This document shows positions 52,562-63,025 of a stretch of DNA of 64,000 bases, in pieces. Position numbers and translations under genes: made by a program. The DNA is taken from positions 6,070,116-6,134,115 of the forward strand of contig NZ_CP030840.1 in NCBI RefSeq assembly GCF_003330725.1, in the 5' to 3' direction. A model generated the notes under the pieces. It saw only the letters and a list, made by a program, of their open reading frames with translations, did no database searches and had not been told where the DNA came from. This DNA is from Acidisarcina polymorpha. Lineage in GTDB: Bacteria > Acidobacteriota > Terriglobia > Terriglobales > Acidobacteriaceae. Each line of letters begins with the position of its first letter. Positions within the stretch are counted from its first letter, which is position 1.

Positions 52562-53770
52562 TTAGTCGATTGTCACTAGTTCAGTCAGATGGTTTTGCTT
52601 TTCAACGAGGAAGGATTCGAAGACCTCGTTCGATAACAACCTGCCGCGATCCGTAAGACGAACTCGACCATCGTTGATCTCGAGCAGACCTGTCGATGAA
52701 AGCTCGTTGAGCACCGAGTCATGGGAGCAAATGGCGACGGTGCCGAACTCCCCCACTAAATCACGCAATGCCACTCCGTCATTCATTCGCAAACCCAAAA
52801 ACCATGCTTCTTCCAAGGCCTCTGATCGAGGAACTGGTTGAACCTCGGCGAAGCCAGAGCCGTTCAAGAAACCCTGCATGTCGTCTCCCATTCGGAATCG
52901 GACGGGATTACCATCGTCGGCTCGCAGCATGGAGTGAGCGTCGAGCCCGAATCCGACATAGGGTTGCCGCTGCCAGTACTTCTTGTTGTGGATCGAAGCC
53001 GTTCCAGGACGAGCGAAGTTCGAGATTTCATACTGGGTTAAGCCATTGCGGTTCAATACCTCAACGGCTTCCAAATAAAAGTCGGCGGTTTGATCATCAG
53101 ACGGGACTGATGCTGCATGATATCGGCTGCCGCGTTCGATCAACTCCCGGCCCAGACGCGAATCCTCGTCAACCTCGAGCATGTAAACGCTGGCATGGTC
53201 CACGCCTGATGCGAGCAGCACCTCGAGGGACTCGCGCCATGATTCCGCTGTCTGGTGCGGCAGGCCGGCAATCAAGTCGGCGTTGACCGAGCGTATGCCA
53301 GCCGCTAGCACGCGTTCGATATCGCAGAGTGCGGTCGCTCGATTGTGTAGTCTTCCCGTAGACGACGCTTCCCTGTCGACAAACGACTGCACCCCGAAAC
53401 TGAAACGATTGACGCCACACTCCACCACACCAGCCAGGACGTCGTCCGCCAATTGACCCGGTGCGCACTCCATCGTAATTTCAGCATCGGCCGAGAATCG
53501 AAAGCCTGATCTCAAGACAGCGAACAGCTCATGAAGCAGAGCCGGCGCCAGAATGCTCGGGGTTCCGCCCCCAAAATAAAGGCTGTTGACCACCCGCGGC
53601 AGAGAAACCCCCATGGCGGCAGCCTGGATCCCGATCTCGCGAATGTCCGATAAGAGGCGATCCACATAGCGCTGTTGGTAGCTCTCTGGAAACACTCCCG
53701 AGGCAAAGTTACAGTAGCTGCATTTCGAACGGCAAAACGGCACCGAAATATAGATTCCGAGGGTTTCCAT
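52562..53770 (-). CDS. hemW: HemW-like radical SAM haem chaperone
   Basis: The 402-residue protein has the radical-SAM motif with Cys13, Cys17 and Cys20 in [11 protein letters not shown], the SAM-binding GGGTPS, the ECAPGQ strand and the HemN C-terminal domain. It is the HemW branch: it lacks the extra N-terminal residues of true coproporphyrinogen dehydrogenase HemN. HemW binds haem and inserts it into respiratory enzymes. The start is ATG 53770 ([12 protein letters not shown]). The open frame continues to 54340, but that part is antisense to the ABC exporter and is not coding. Confidence 0.9.
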   Translation of the reverse strand: METLGIYISVPFCRSKCSYCNFASGVFPESYQQRYVDRLLSDIREIGIQAAAMGVSLPRVVNSLYFGGGTPSILAPALLHELFAVLRSGFRFSADAEITMECAPGQLADDVLAGVVECGVNRFSFGVQSFVDREASSTGRLHNRATALCDIERVLAAGIRSVNADLIAGLPHQTAESWRESLEVLLASGVDHASVYMLEVDEDSRLGRELIERGSRYHAASVPSDDQTADFYLEAVEVLNRNGLTQYEISNFARPGTASIHNKKYWQRQPYVGFGLDAHSMLRADDGNPVRFRMGDDMQGFLNGSGFAEVQPVPRSEALEEAWFLGLRMNDGVALRDLVGEFGTVAICSHDSVLNELSSTGLLEINDGRVRLTDRGRLLSNEVFESFLVEKQNHLTELVTID

Positions 53771-53941
53771 CGAATCTCTATCTTCCCATGCCGGTCTCGG
53801 CCCGTCTTCCTGCAACGAACCGCAGTTTGCCGCATCTTGCATTCCGGGGCGGTTTATGTCCCACTGAGTGAGGAGAACCTCTATTCTCGAGCGATGTTCA
53901 AAGATGCCGATGCCCTCCCGCGATAAGGCGGCTCTGTTCGG

Positions 53942-55873
53942 ATGAGCAACCAACCGGAAGAGGATGTAATCGGCAAGGTTTACGACAGCCGCCTGATGGG
54001 ACGGCTGCTCAGGTACCTGCGCCCCTACAAGTGGCAGGCGGGGGTGTCGTTTGTCGCCATCCTGCTCAAAGCAGCTTGCGATGTGATGGGGCCGTTTCTG
54101 TTCAAGGTCGCTATCGACAACTATCTGACCGCAAAGCGGCCGGAGCATCCAAACTGGCTGGCGCGGCAGCTTAGCCCACATCCGGCTGCCGGGATTACTG
54201 AACTCGCCGCGCTGTACCTGGCCGCACTGCTGCTGACCTACCTCTTTGAATTCGTTCAGACCTACCTTATTCAGTGGATGGGCCAGAAGGTCATGTTCGA
54301 CCTGCGCAGCCAGATCTTCCGGCACATTCAGGGAATGCATGTCGGCTTCTTCGACCGCAACCCCGTGGGTCGACTGGTCACCCGGCTCACCAGCGACGTC
54401 GATGCATTAAACGAGATGTTCACCTCGGGCGTCTTTGCGATCTTTGACGATATCTTTGTGCTCGCCGGAATCGTGATCATCATGCTCCAGATGAACTGGA
54501 AGCTGGCGCTTCTCGCTTTCGCAGTATTGCCGCTGATCGGGGTGGTGACGGCGATCTTCCGAAAATATGTTCGAAGCTCGTACCGCCGCATACGCTCGGC
54601 GATCGCTAAAATCAACGCCTTTACGCAGGAGCACATCAGCGGGATGACCGTGGTCCAGCTTTTCAATCGTGAAAAGCGGGCCTTCCACGATTTTGAGGTC
54701 GTCAATCGTCAGCACATGGTCGCTTTTAAGGACGCCATTCTGGCATATGCGCTCTATTATCCGGCGGTAGAAATCCTCTCGACCATTGCCATCGCTTTGG
54801 TACTCTGGCGAGGCGGGGACGGGGTGCTCAAAGGCACCGTCACCGTCGGCGTACTGGTTGCGTTCATGCAATACTCCATGAGGTTTTTCCGGCCGATTCA
54901 GGATCTCAGCGATAAATACAACATTCTGCAAGCGGCCATGGCGGCCAGCGAACGCGTCTTTCAGCTACTGGATACACCGACGGAGATCGTGAATCCAACC
55001 GGTTCGCGGGCGGTTCCTCAATCGGGCAGAATCGAGTTTCGGAACGTCTGGTTTACCTATCAGCGCCTCGACGAAGATCAGAAACGACGAGCGGCTTCCG
55101 CCAACCCCGAAGAGTTGGCGCAGCTTGGCGCATCGATCGAATGGATCCTTCGGGATGTCTCCTTCGTCATCGAACCCGGTCAGACTGCGGCAATAGTCGG
55201 CCACACTGGCGCGGGCAAGACTACCATCGTCAGTCTGATGATGCGCTTCTACGACATCCAAAGCGGCAGCATCCTGGTGGATGGCGTCGATGTCCGGCTT
55301 CATGACTTGAAACAACTACGGCAAAGATTTGGAGTTGTGCTGCAGGATCCGTTCCTGTTCACCGGAACAATTGCCGACAACATCCGGCTTGGTTCTTCGT
55401 GGATCACCGAGGAACACATGAAGCAGGCCTCCCGCGACGTCAATCTGCTCGACTATATTGAGGGGCTGCCTGGAGGGTTTGACGAAGCGGTTCGGGAGCG
55501 CGGGGCCACCCTCTCGACCGGGCGCAAGCAGCTGATTAATTTCGCCCGTGCTCTGGCCCATGATCCCAAGATTCTAATCCTGGACGAAGCTACTTCGAGT
55601 GTCGATACCGATACCGAATTACTCGTTCGATCCGCGCTTGAGCGTATGGTCACGGGCCGCACGTCGGTCGTCATCGCTCACCGTCTCTCGACCGTGCAGC
55701 GCGCCGACGTCATCCTGGTCATGCACAAAGGCCAGCTTCGCGAGATGGGCACGCATCAGGAACTGCTCGCCCGCCGCGGCCTCTATTACAAGCTGTATCA
55801 GCTGCAGTACAAGGACCAGGAACTGCCGCGTTTTGGTTTCGAACCAACCGCAACCCTGGTAGGCTCCGACTAA
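53942..55873 (+). CDS. ABC exporter, fused permease and ATPase (MsbA-like)
   Basis: The 643-residue protein has an exporter-type transmembrane domain (residues 30-330, six helices) and a nucleotide-binding domain. Walker A is GHTGAGKTT, the Walker B region is ILILDEATSSVD, and the switch is VIAHRLS. The signature is LSTGRKQL, where most transporters have Gln after the second Gly, so Arg replaces the usual residue. An insertion (DQKRRAASANPEELAQL) lies ahead of Walker A. It could flip lipid or other amphiphiles; the lpxB gene begins about 145 bases downstream, which suggests lipid A or LPS transport. That is inferred from position. Confidence 0.85.
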   Translation: MSNQPEEDVIGKVYDSRLMGRLLRYLRPYKWQAGVSFVAILLKAACDVMGPFLFKVAIDNYLTAKRPEHPNWLARQLSPHPAAGITELAALYLAALLLTYLFEFVQTYLIQWMGQKVMFDLRSQIFRHIQGMHVGFFDRNPVGRLVTRLTSDVDALNEMFTSGVFAIFDDIFVLAGIVIIMLQMNWKLALLAFAVLPLIGVVTAIFRKYVRSSYRRIRSAIAKINAFTQEHISGMTVVQLFNREKRAFHDFEVVNRQHMVAFKDAILAYALYYPAVEILSTIAIALVLWRGGDGVLKGTVTVGVLVAFMQYSMRFFRPIQDLSDKYNILQAAMAASERVFQLLDTPTEIVNPTGSRAVPQSGRIEFRNVWFTYQRLDEDQKRRAASANPEELAQLGASIEWILRDVSFVIEPGQTAAIVGHTGAGKTTIVSLMMRFYDIQSGSILVDGVDVRLHDLKQLRQRFGVVLQDPFLFTGTIADNIRLGSSWITEEHMKQASRDVNLLDYIEGLPGGFDEAVRERGATLSTGRKQLINFARALAHDPKILILDEATSSVDTDTELLVRSALERMVTGRTSVVIAHRLSTVQRADVILVMHKGQLREMGTHQELLARRGLYYKLYQLQYKDQELPRFGFEPTATLVGSD

Positions 55874-55960
55874 ACCGTGATTAACTCTGCGCTCCTCAAG
55901 CCTCCTTCGACCGGCGATGGTATTCCTTTGCTCCAGACGGCACGGCGCATATGCCCGATC

Positions 55961-56005
55961 GTGACGATCCTTGACGTGACCATCTTTGACGTGACGATCT
56001 TTGAA
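55961..56005 (+). repeat. Three 15-base tandem repeats before lpxB
   Basis: Three consecutive 15-base units, GTGACGATCCTTGAC, GTGACCATCTTTGAC and GTGACGATCTTTGAA, lie directly before the lpxB start region (14 or fewer bases upstream of GTG 56019). They differ by one to three bases each. They could carry a regulatory site in array form or result from slippage. Confidence 0.85.
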
Positions 56006-56018
56006 GGGATCAGCTAAG

Positions 56019-57290
56019 GTGGGATCCAACCCATCCCTCATCCTTCCCCCGCCGGTTATCTTCCTCTCTGCCGGAGAAGCCAGCGGGGAGCAATACGGCA
56101 CCCTGCTCATCGAGGCCATCCGAAAGCTCTCTCCAGGCGCGACATTCTTCGGATTAGGCGGCCAGCGAATGGAATCTGCTGGGCTTCGCCGGATCGTCAA
56201 AGCGGAAGATGTCGCTATCATGGGGATTACCGAAGTCGTTCGGCACATGCCTCGTATTTACCGCGAATATCGGAAGTTGAAACACAGTATCCGGCGACGT
56301 GACGGCGGCCGGAGCGGACTTCCCGACGCCGCGGTGCTGATCGACTTCCCCGACGTCAACCTGAGCCTCGCCCGGGTGCTCCACCGGCAGGGAGTACCGG
56401 TAGTGTTCTTTGTCAGCCCTCAGCTTTGGGCCTGGAAGAAACATCGCCTCAAACAAGTTCAACGGAATGTGGACAAGATGCTGGTGATTTTCCCCTTTGA
56501 AGAGGCTTTCTACCAGGGCAATGGAGTCGAGGCCACTTTCGTGGGCCATCCGCTGGCCGATCTGCCGAAACCATCGATCTCCCGGGCCGAATTCGCTGAG
56601 CAGAACCGTCTCGATCCCAGCAAAGATTGGGTCGCCTTGCTGCCGGGAAGCCGAGGGAAGGAGATTGATCTGAACCTTCCCATCCTCCTGCAGGTGGTGG
56701 AAGCGATGAAAGACGATCATGTCGAATTCATCCTCCCGCTGGCGCCAACCCTAACTGCGGGACACCGACATAAGGTTGCGGCCATGGTTGAAGCTCCATC
56801 GACAGCGCGTACCGCCGCCAAGGTCACGCTCGTAAATGATGCTCGCGCCGCGCTCTTCCATGCGCGTGCCAGTGTCGTGGCGAGCGGCACGGCAACCGTT
56901 GAAGCGGCGCTGATGGGCAATCCCTTCCTGGTTGTCTACCGCATCTCAAAGCTTAGCTATGAAGTAGCGAAGCGGGTGGTTAAGGTGCCTTTTGTGGCTA
57001 TGGTGAATTTGATCGCCAACGAAGAGGTCGTTCCAGAGTTGATCCAGGGTGACTTTACTACGGTCAATGTCGTCTCACATTTGCGGCGGCTGATGCACAA
57101 TGAGAATGATCGGAAAATCATGAAGGAGAAGCTGTCTCAGGTTGCGGCTCGGCTCCACGCAATAGACCCAGCTCAAGATGCCGCATCGATGAACACGATT
57201 CCTCGGGTTGCCGCAATAACGTTGCAGTTGATTTCGCGAAAACATAGTGGCGCTCTCGACTCCTCTCCAGCGCTTGCGAGTAAGGCTTAA
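56019..57290 (+). CDS. lpxB: Lipid-A-disaccharide synthase
   Basis: The 423-residue GT19 enzyme joins UDP-2,3-diacylglucosamine and lipid X to form the lipid A disaccharide. Marks are FLSAGEASGEQYG, FFGLGGQRMESAG, DFPDVNLSLARVL, PQLWAWKKHR and LLPGSRGKEI, and later VASGTATVEAAL. It proves that the cell builds lipid A. The frame opens at TTG 56001, but GTG 56019, with GAAGGG ten bases upstream, is more likely; both sit just after the 15-base repeats. The stop shares one base with the next gene (TAATG), so they are translationally coupled. Confidence 0.92.
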   Translation: MGSNPSLILPPPVIFLSAGEASGEQYGTLLIEAIRKLSPGATFFGLGGQRMESAGLRRIVKAEDVAIMGITEVVRHMPRIYREYRKLKHSIRRRDGGRSGLPDAAVLIDFPDVNLSLARVLHRQGVPVVFFVSPQLWAWKKHRLKQVQRNVDKMLVIFPFEEAFYQGNGVEATFVGHPLADLPKPSISRAEFAEQNRLDPSKDWVALLPGSRGKEIDLNLPILLQVVEAMKDDHVEFILPLAPTLTAGHRHKVAAMVEAPSTARTAAKVTLVNDARAALFHARASVVASGTATVEAALMGNPFLVVYRISKLSYEVAKRVVKVPFVAMVNLIANEEVVPELIQGDFTTVNVVSHLRRLMHNENDRKIMKEKLSQVAARLHAIDPAQDAASMNTIPRVAAITLQLISRKHSGALDSSPALASKA

Positions 57291-59284
57291 TGAAGATTTG
57301 CGGCGTCCGCTTGTTGAAGAAGAACAATCCACCCGTGGCAATTCTTGCTGCGCTCATGGCGGTGGTGTTTCTCGGCGCCTCGCCGCTGCGCGCTGCCGAA
57401 AAGCCGACCATCAACATTACCGCGTACACCATCGATGCCCAGCTTGACCCGGATGCCCACTCGCTGAAAGCGACCGCCCGCGTCACCTTCACCTCGCTCG
57501 AGCCGCTCGACACCGTAGCCTTCCAGTTGCATGGCGCGCTCAAGGTCAACAAAGTTACTGACAGCGCCAATCACGTGCTTTCAGGCGAGCGCGGCACGGA
57601 TGCAACCATCCGTCTCACGCTGCCGGCAGCATTGTCGAAGGGTCAGACTACCACCTTCACCTTTGACTATGAGGGCGTCCTCTCCGGCTCGGAGGAAAGC
57701 CCGGTAGAAGGGCTCAAGCTGGCCTCCATAGGCAGCCCCATCAGCTACCTCTTCTATCCCGCGCGCTGGTTCCCGATGACCGGTTATTTGACGGACCGGT
57801 TCACTGCCGACATCCATATCTCTGTGCCTGAGGGGTACCGTGTGGCGGGTAGCGGCGCTGTAACCCCGATCACCCAATCGGGCGGGACCTTTGAGTTTCG
57901 CTGGGACAAGCCCGGCTTTCCCGGCACCATCATCGCTGGAAAATTCAACCCAATTGCCGCGCCCAGTGCGTCTTACGTGCATATCTGGACTACGGATGCA
58001 CGCAAATCGACGGCGCCGGAGTTCGCCGACACTGCGGCCAAAGAGTTTAATTTTTTCACCGGCATCTTCGGACCAGCCGAGTCTGTCCACTTCAACGTTG
58101 TCGAAATTCCGGACGATACGCTGCCTGCCTACTGGGCCCCTGAGATCGCGGCGATTCCCGGGTCAAGGATGTCCTCAAAGGGCAATTTCCGGTTGCTGGC
58201 CAACACAGTCTCGCGGCAATGGTGGGGAAGCCAAGTCTCGCCCGCAACTCTCAACGATGCCTGGATCACCAACGGCATGTCCCGTTATGCCGAACTGATG
58301 TATCTCGAAGAGGAAGGCGGCCAGTCTGCCTTGCAGAAAGCAGTCGTCGATGTCTCCGCCGGCGCGCTCGCCTACGATACGATTCCGCTCTCGGGCATCG
58401 GGCGGGACGACGCGTTTAGTCCCGAGTTTCAGTCTTCGACGCTTGAAAAAGGCGCGCTTGTCTTTCATATGCTTCGCTGGGAGGTTGGCGACGATAGCTT
58501 TCGCAATATCTTGAAGGCGACCCTGACTCAATTCGCCGATAAGCCGATCCGGACATCCGACTTTATGAAGCTGGCGGAATCACAATCCCAACAACAATTG
58601 ACTGCCTTCTTTGCTCAATGGATTGACGGGACCGGAGCGCCAGAGTTTACTGATAAGTACACGGTTTACAGGCTTGGCAATAATAAGGGCTTTCGGACAA
58701 TCGGGGAGATCGGCCAGGATCTCGATCTCTTTCGGATGCCCGTTGAACTCAAGATCGAGACCGACGGCAAGACTGAAACTCGGCGGATCGACGTGGTGGG
58801 CACTGACTCTCAATATGTAGTGGATACCTTCGGCCGTCCTCGCCATATTTCGCTTGATCCCAACAACTGGCTGCTCAAGAACTCACCTGACATGACAGTT
58901 CGTATCGCCATCCTTCGCGGTCAGCAACTCATTGCCCAGGGAGATACGACCGGGGCGATCGGTGAGTATCAGAAAGCCCTCACCGCCAATCCAAACAGCT
59001 CCCTGGCCAGCTACCGCATCGGGGAGGCACTCTTCAACCAACGGAACTATCAAGCCTCGGCGAATGCTTACCGCGATGCACTTCGGGGTGACGACGACCC
59101 GAAATGGACGGAAGTCTGGAGCCATATTCAACTGGGCAAGATCTTCGATGTGACCGGCCAACGGGACCGCGCCGTCAACGAGTATCGAGAGGCCGTGCAA
59201 ACCAACGACAATACCCAGGGAGCGCTGAACGAGGCCCGTCAATACCTGCAAGCTCCTTATAAGCGCGAAGAATCCAACGATTAA
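57290..59284 (+). CDS. M1-aminopeptidase-like protein without zinc ligands, TPR tail
   Basis: The 664-residue protein is exported (signal residues 16-36). It has the M1-type N-terminal beta-saddle (residues 40-230) and a catalytic-domain-like region. But at the HEXXH position the sequence is NTVSRQWWG (Asn305, Thr306, Arg309). The third ligand, Glu of the WLxEG motif, is Asn328 (WITNGM). Only the following QWWG and the spacing remain. So zinc binding and peptidase activity look lost. The last 120 residues form TPR-like helices (TTGAIGEYQKALTANPNSS). It overlaps the lpxB stop by one base, which is unusual. A scaffold role is possible. Confidence 0.8.
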   Translation: MKICGVRLLKKNNPPVAILAALMAVVFLGASPLRAAEKPTINITAYTIDAQLDPDAHSLKATARVTFTSLEPLDTVAFQLHGALKVNKVTDSANHVLSGERGTDATIRLTLPAALSKGQTTTFTFDYEGVLSGSEESPVEGLKLASIGSPISYLFYPARWFPMTGYLTDRFTADIHISVPEGYRVAGSGAVTPITQSGGTFEFRWDKPGFPGTIIAGKFNPIAAPSASYVHIWTTDARKSTAPEFADTAAKEFNFFTGIFGPAESVHFNVVEIPDDTLPAYWAPEIAAIPGSRMSSKGNFRLLANTVSRQWWGSQVSPATLNDAWITNGMSRYAELMYLEEEGGQSALQKAVVDVSAGALAYDTIPLSGIGRDDAFSPEFQSSTLEKGALVFHMLRWEVGDDSFRNILKATLTQFADKPIRTSDFMKLAESQSQQQLTAFFAQWIDGTGAPEFTDKYTVYRLGNNKGFRTIGEIGQDLDLFRMPVELKIETDGKTETRRIDVVGTDSQYVVDTFGRPRHISLDPNNWLLKNSPDMTVRIAILRGQQLIAQGDTTGAIGEYQKALTANPNSSLASYRIGEALFNQRNYQASANAYRDALRGDDDPKWTEVWSHIQLGKIFDVTGQRDRAVNEYREAVQTNDNTQGALNEARQYLQAPYKREESND

Positions 59285-59427
59285 ATTTCGGATGCAGACG
59301 CCGGTTCGAATTGCCGAGTCTCAGGATGATCCTGTTTATTCAATTCCACAATTTAGTTACTAATTAATACATACCTTTTTAGTGAATGACCATCTAAATG
59401 TCCTGGAGTTTCAGGAGGCATTACCCA

Positions 59428-62400
59428 GTGGTCAGCATTTCGCATCACCCCGCTTTCTCTTACCGAAACAGAATCTCTCGAAGATCGCTCGTTGTAGTGT
59501 GGATGGCCGCATTCTGTGTCTTGGGATTTTCTCCCAAAACATTCGCGCAAGCAGTCTTCGGATCCATTATCGGAACCGTGACCGACGTTTCAGGGGCGGT
59601 AATCCCAAACGCTTCAGTCACCGTGAACGACGTCAACAAAGGCACTTCGCAGCAGGTGCAAAGCAACGCAAGCGGAAACTTCACGGTCAGCAGGCTGATA
59701 CCTGGTACCTATAACGTCAAGGCGACCGCGTCGAACTTCAACCCGGCCGAAGCCGACAACGTCACGGTCACGGCTGATTCCGCCCAGCAAGTCAATCTGC
59801 AACTGCAAGTTGGCGGAGCCACCGCGCAGACCATCACGGTGACCGCGGCAGCGCCTCCGCTACAAACGGACCGCGCTGAGGTCGCGCAATCGCTGGACAA
59901 CCGCCAGCTTCAATCGCTGCCGAATGTCGATCGAAATTTCTCGTCCTTCACTCTGTTGACGCCTGGCGTCCAACGCTCCAGCTTTAGCATTGCACCGACG
60001 GAAAATCCGCAGGGAACGACCGCGATCAACGCCAATGGATCGAATTATGGCTCGCTTGGATGGTTATTAGACGGGACGGACAATCGGGAGCCGGTAGACG
60101 GCATCATCGTCGTCAATCCGACGCTTGACTCGATTAGCGATATGCGCATTTCCACAGAAGACTATTCCGCCGAATTTGGCGGGGCGGTTGGCGGCTTTGT
60201 GATCGCGCAGACCCGCTCGGGCGGAAACCAATTTCATGGCGATGCTTTTGAATTTCGCCGCAGCGATTACCTCGAAGCCCGTAATCCTTTTACCCAGTAT
60301 CAGCCGGATCCGGTGACCGGCAAGTTCATCCCAAGTTCTCTTTACAATCAGTTCGGTGGTTCCCTGGGAGGACCAATCAAGAAGGATCGCGCCTTCTTCT
60401 TTCTGGATTACCAAGGGACTCGGCAAAAGACCGGCACCAGCCTCCAGGAGAATGTGCCGACCAACCTGGTCCGTAGTACCTGCTTAACCCCAGGGAGCAC
60501 GACTTGCAACCTTTCGGAGTACACGACTGCTCCCCTCTTCAATCCCGCAACGGGCGCCACCTATACCGGAGGCATTATTCCCACGACAGCGTTGGCGCCG
60601 CAGGCGATTGCGCTGCTTTCCGCTTTACCAGCGCCGAATGCCGGTGCGGGTATCAACAACAACTACGTGGGGTCGGGATCGGGCAATAATGATGGCGATC
60701 AGGCGGACGTTCGCCTGGATGCTCAGGTTCGCCAGGACATCCACGCCTTCGGCCGCTATGACTATTCTAATTTCCGCCTGAATGGCGCGCCGGTCTTCGG
60801 CGCTGCGGGCGGCTCGGGTTTCGGCCTCGGCAACACAACCGGCACCGACAATGTGCAGAACCAGAGCGTTGCTCTAGGAGCCGATTGGGCAATTCATCCC
60901 AACCTGCTGACAGACTTCCGCTTCGGTTTTCTTGACTATCACGTGGCAGAAAATAAATTTGACAATGGGACCACCCCGGCAACCGCGGTGGGCATTCCCA
61001 ACCTGAACACAGGAGCTCCTGATACTTCGGGCTCCCCAACCTTCAACTTCTCCGATAACAGCATCGGTAGCAGCGCACTCGGCCAGGGTTTCGGCAACCA
61101 GGGCTGCAACTGTCCGCTCCTCGAAAGTGAGCAGGTCTTTCAAGTTGCCAATAACTGGACCAAGATCGTGGGAAATCACTCCATACGCTTTGGGGCGGAT
61201 CTGCGATATGCGTTCAATCTGCGCAATGCCAGCGACAACAATCGCTCTGGCCAACTAACGTTTTCTAATTCCACCACGCAGGGCGCAACCGGCTCCGGCC
61301 TCGGCCTGGCCTCATTTCTCTTCGGGCAAGTCGCCCAATTTCAGCGCTTCGATCTCTATTCAGAGACCGCAGCAAACCGTCAAAAACGCGGCGGCTTCTA
61401 TGCAGAGGACAGCTGGAGAGTCACTCCAAAGCTGACGTTGAACTACGGCGTACGTTGGGACATCATCTTCCCGGAGACGGTGAATAGTCCCGGAAATGGT
61501 GGTTTCACTGACCTGAATGGAGGAGTCATCCGGGTCGCCGGTATTGGCGGCATCGGGACCAACGGCAACGCCCAGACCGACCTTACCGATCTCGGTGGTC
61601 GCTTCGGCTTTGCCTATCAGCCAAACTCCCGCATGGTCATCCGTGGCGGTGTCGGGCAGGTCTATGATGATGTCGGCTTCTTCGGCACCATCTTTGGCAG
61701 CGCACTTACCCATAATATCCCCGTACTTACGGATGAGAGCGATGGATCCCCGAACACCGTTGGTGCAGCCGCAACGGATCCAGCGACCGGACTGCCGATT
61801 ACGCTAGCAGGGCCCCCGGTCAGGCCCGCACAGCAAGCCATCCCTGCTAGCGGCCTGATTCCCCTGCCAAATGGGGTGAACTTCAATGTGCGCCCAAATA
61901 AGCTTCTGCTGCCGCGGGTCGATCAATATAACCTGAGCGTTCAGCAGCAGGTCACCAACAACATGACCTTCACTCTGGCGTACGTTGGGAACGTGGCGGA
62001 ACGTATTTATCCCGGTGAGACTGAAGGTTTCAACATTAACGTTCCGGTGATTGCAGTCCCCGGAGATACTAGAACGCGCGATGAGCGCCGTCCGTACTTT
62101 GGGTATGTTGCTTCCAAGGGATGCTGCACCCAGGACATTAACTCCGTCGCTCCTTCGGCGCGGGCCAACTATAACGCACTCCAAACAACCCTGGAACAAC
62201 GCTTCTCGAATGGCGTCCAGTTTCTCGCCAACTACACCTGGTCTCGGGCGATGAACTATGGGTCGACCTATTTCGCTCAGGATCCCCGGGTTGAATATGG
62301 TCCGAACGATACCAACCGCAACCAGGTGTTCGTCCTGAGTGGTCTGTATGAATTGCCCTTCGGTCACAATAAGATGTTCCTGAGCAACAGCAACCGTTGG

Positions 62401-62991
62401 GTGGATTACGCCATCGGCGGCTGGCAGCTTGCCGGCACAACCACGTGGGAAAGCGGGTTGCCGTTTACGCCTACTTATGCGGAGTGCGGCAATGATCAGG
62501 ACATTGACACCAATTTCGCCAGCCCTGGAACCTCCAGCGACTGCCGTCCCAATAAGCTGGTTAATGGGCCGAATTCCGGCTTCGGCCTGAATGTCGGGTC
62601 TTTCAATCCGGCAACTCACAGTCGAGCCTACTTCACCCCGGTGGCTGCTCTCGCGGCGAACGGGGCGGCCTCTGGTCCCTTCCAGCGTCCGGCCTTCGGC
62701 AGGTTTGGCGACATCGGGCGCAATAGCTTCCGCGGGCCATCGGACTACTTTGCCGATGCCTCACTCTTCAAGAACTTCAGGATCACCGAGCGGTTCAGGG
62801 CCCAATTCCAGTTCCAGGCCTTCAACGTCTTCAATCATGCTCCTCTGGGTGTCCCCAACTCGAACCAGGCACGCTGTATCGATTGCGCTGTCGCAACCAC
62901 CGGACAAATTACCAATCTGGATAATGCGGTACTTGGTTCCGGACAACCGGTCATGCGCCAACTGCAATTTGGTGCACGCTTCAGCTTCTAG
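59428..62991 (+). CDS. Oar-type TonB-dependent receptor, copy 2
   Basis: The 1187-residue outer-membrane receptor has a signal sequence, a carboxypeptidase-regulatory-like domain (GTVTDVSGAVIPNASVTV and RLIPGTYNVKATASNF), a plug (LPNVDRNFSSFTLLTPG, LLDGTDNREPVDG) and a barrel ending in LQFGARFSF. It differs clearly from copy 1 in the plug. The start is uncertain: GTG 59428 has a perfect AGGAGG nine bases upstream, while ATG 59398 has none. No glycosidases flank it; it follows the lpxB unit after about 140 bases and is followed by a strong terminator. The ligand is unknown. Confidence 0.87.
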   Translation: MVSISHHPAFSYRNRISRRSLVVVWMAAFCVLGFSPKTFAQAVFGSIIGTVTDVSGAVIPNASVTVNDVNKGTSQQVQSNASGNFTVSRLIPGTYNVKATASNFNPAEADNVTVTADSAQQVNLQLQVGGATAQTITVTAAAPPLQTDRAEVAQSLDNRQLQSLPNVDRNFSSFTLLTPGVQRSSFSIAPTENPQGTTAINANGSNYGSLGWLLDGTDNREPVDGIIVVNPTLDSISDMRISTEDYSAEFGGAVGGFVIAQTRSGGNQFHGDAFEFRRSDYLEARNPFTQYQPDPVTGKFIPSSLYNQFGGSLGGPIKKDRAFFFLDYQGTRQKTGTSLQENVPTNLVRSTCLTPGSTTCNLSEYTTAPLFNPATGATYTGGIIPTTALAPQAIALLSALPAPNAGAGINNNYVGSGSGNNDGDQADVRLDAQVRQDIHAFGRYDYSNFRLNGAPVFGAAGGSGFGLGNTTGTDNVQNQSVALGADWAIHPNLLTDFRFGFLDYHVAENKFDNGTTPATAVGIPNLNTGAPDTSGSPTFNFSDNSIGSSALGQGFGNQGCNCPLLESEQVFQVANNWTKIVGNHSIRFGADLRYAFNLRNASDNNRSGQLTFSNSTTQGATGSGLGLASFLFGQVAQFQRFDLYSETAANRQKRGGFYAEDSWRVTPKLTLNYGVRWDIIFPETVNSPGNGGFTDLNGGVIRVAGIGGIGTNGNAQTDLTDLGGRFGFAYQPNSRMVIRGGVGQVYDDVGFFGTIFGSALTHNIPVLTDESDGSPNTVGAAATDPATGLPITLAGPPVRPAQQAIPASGLIPLPNGVNFNVRPNKLLLPRVDQYNLSVQQQVTNNMTFTLAYVGNVAERIYPGETEGFNINVPVIAVPGDTRTRDERRPYFGYVASKGCCTQDINSVAPSARANYNALQTTLEQRFSNGVQFLANYTWSRAMNYGSTYFAQDPRVEYGPNDTNRNQVFVLSGLYELPFGHNKMFLSNSNRWVDYAIGGWQLAGTTTWESGLPFTPTYAECGNDQDIDTNFASPGTSSDCRPNKLVNGPNSGFGLNVGSFNPATHSRAYFTPVAALAANGAASGPFQRPAFGRFGDIGRNSFRGPSDYFADASLFKNFRITERFRAQFQFQAFNVFNHAPLGVPNSNQARCIDCAVATTGQITNLDNAVLGSGQPVMRQLQFGARFSF

Positions 62992-63025
62992 CACGACAAA
63001 AAGCTGGGCACGATACGAACAGAAT

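Noticed and set aside
53771-54340. N-terminal extension of the HemW frame by 190 codons
   Set aside because: The extension is antisense to the ABC exporter start and has no HemW features; the radical SAM domain begins at [12 protein letters not shown], 53770.
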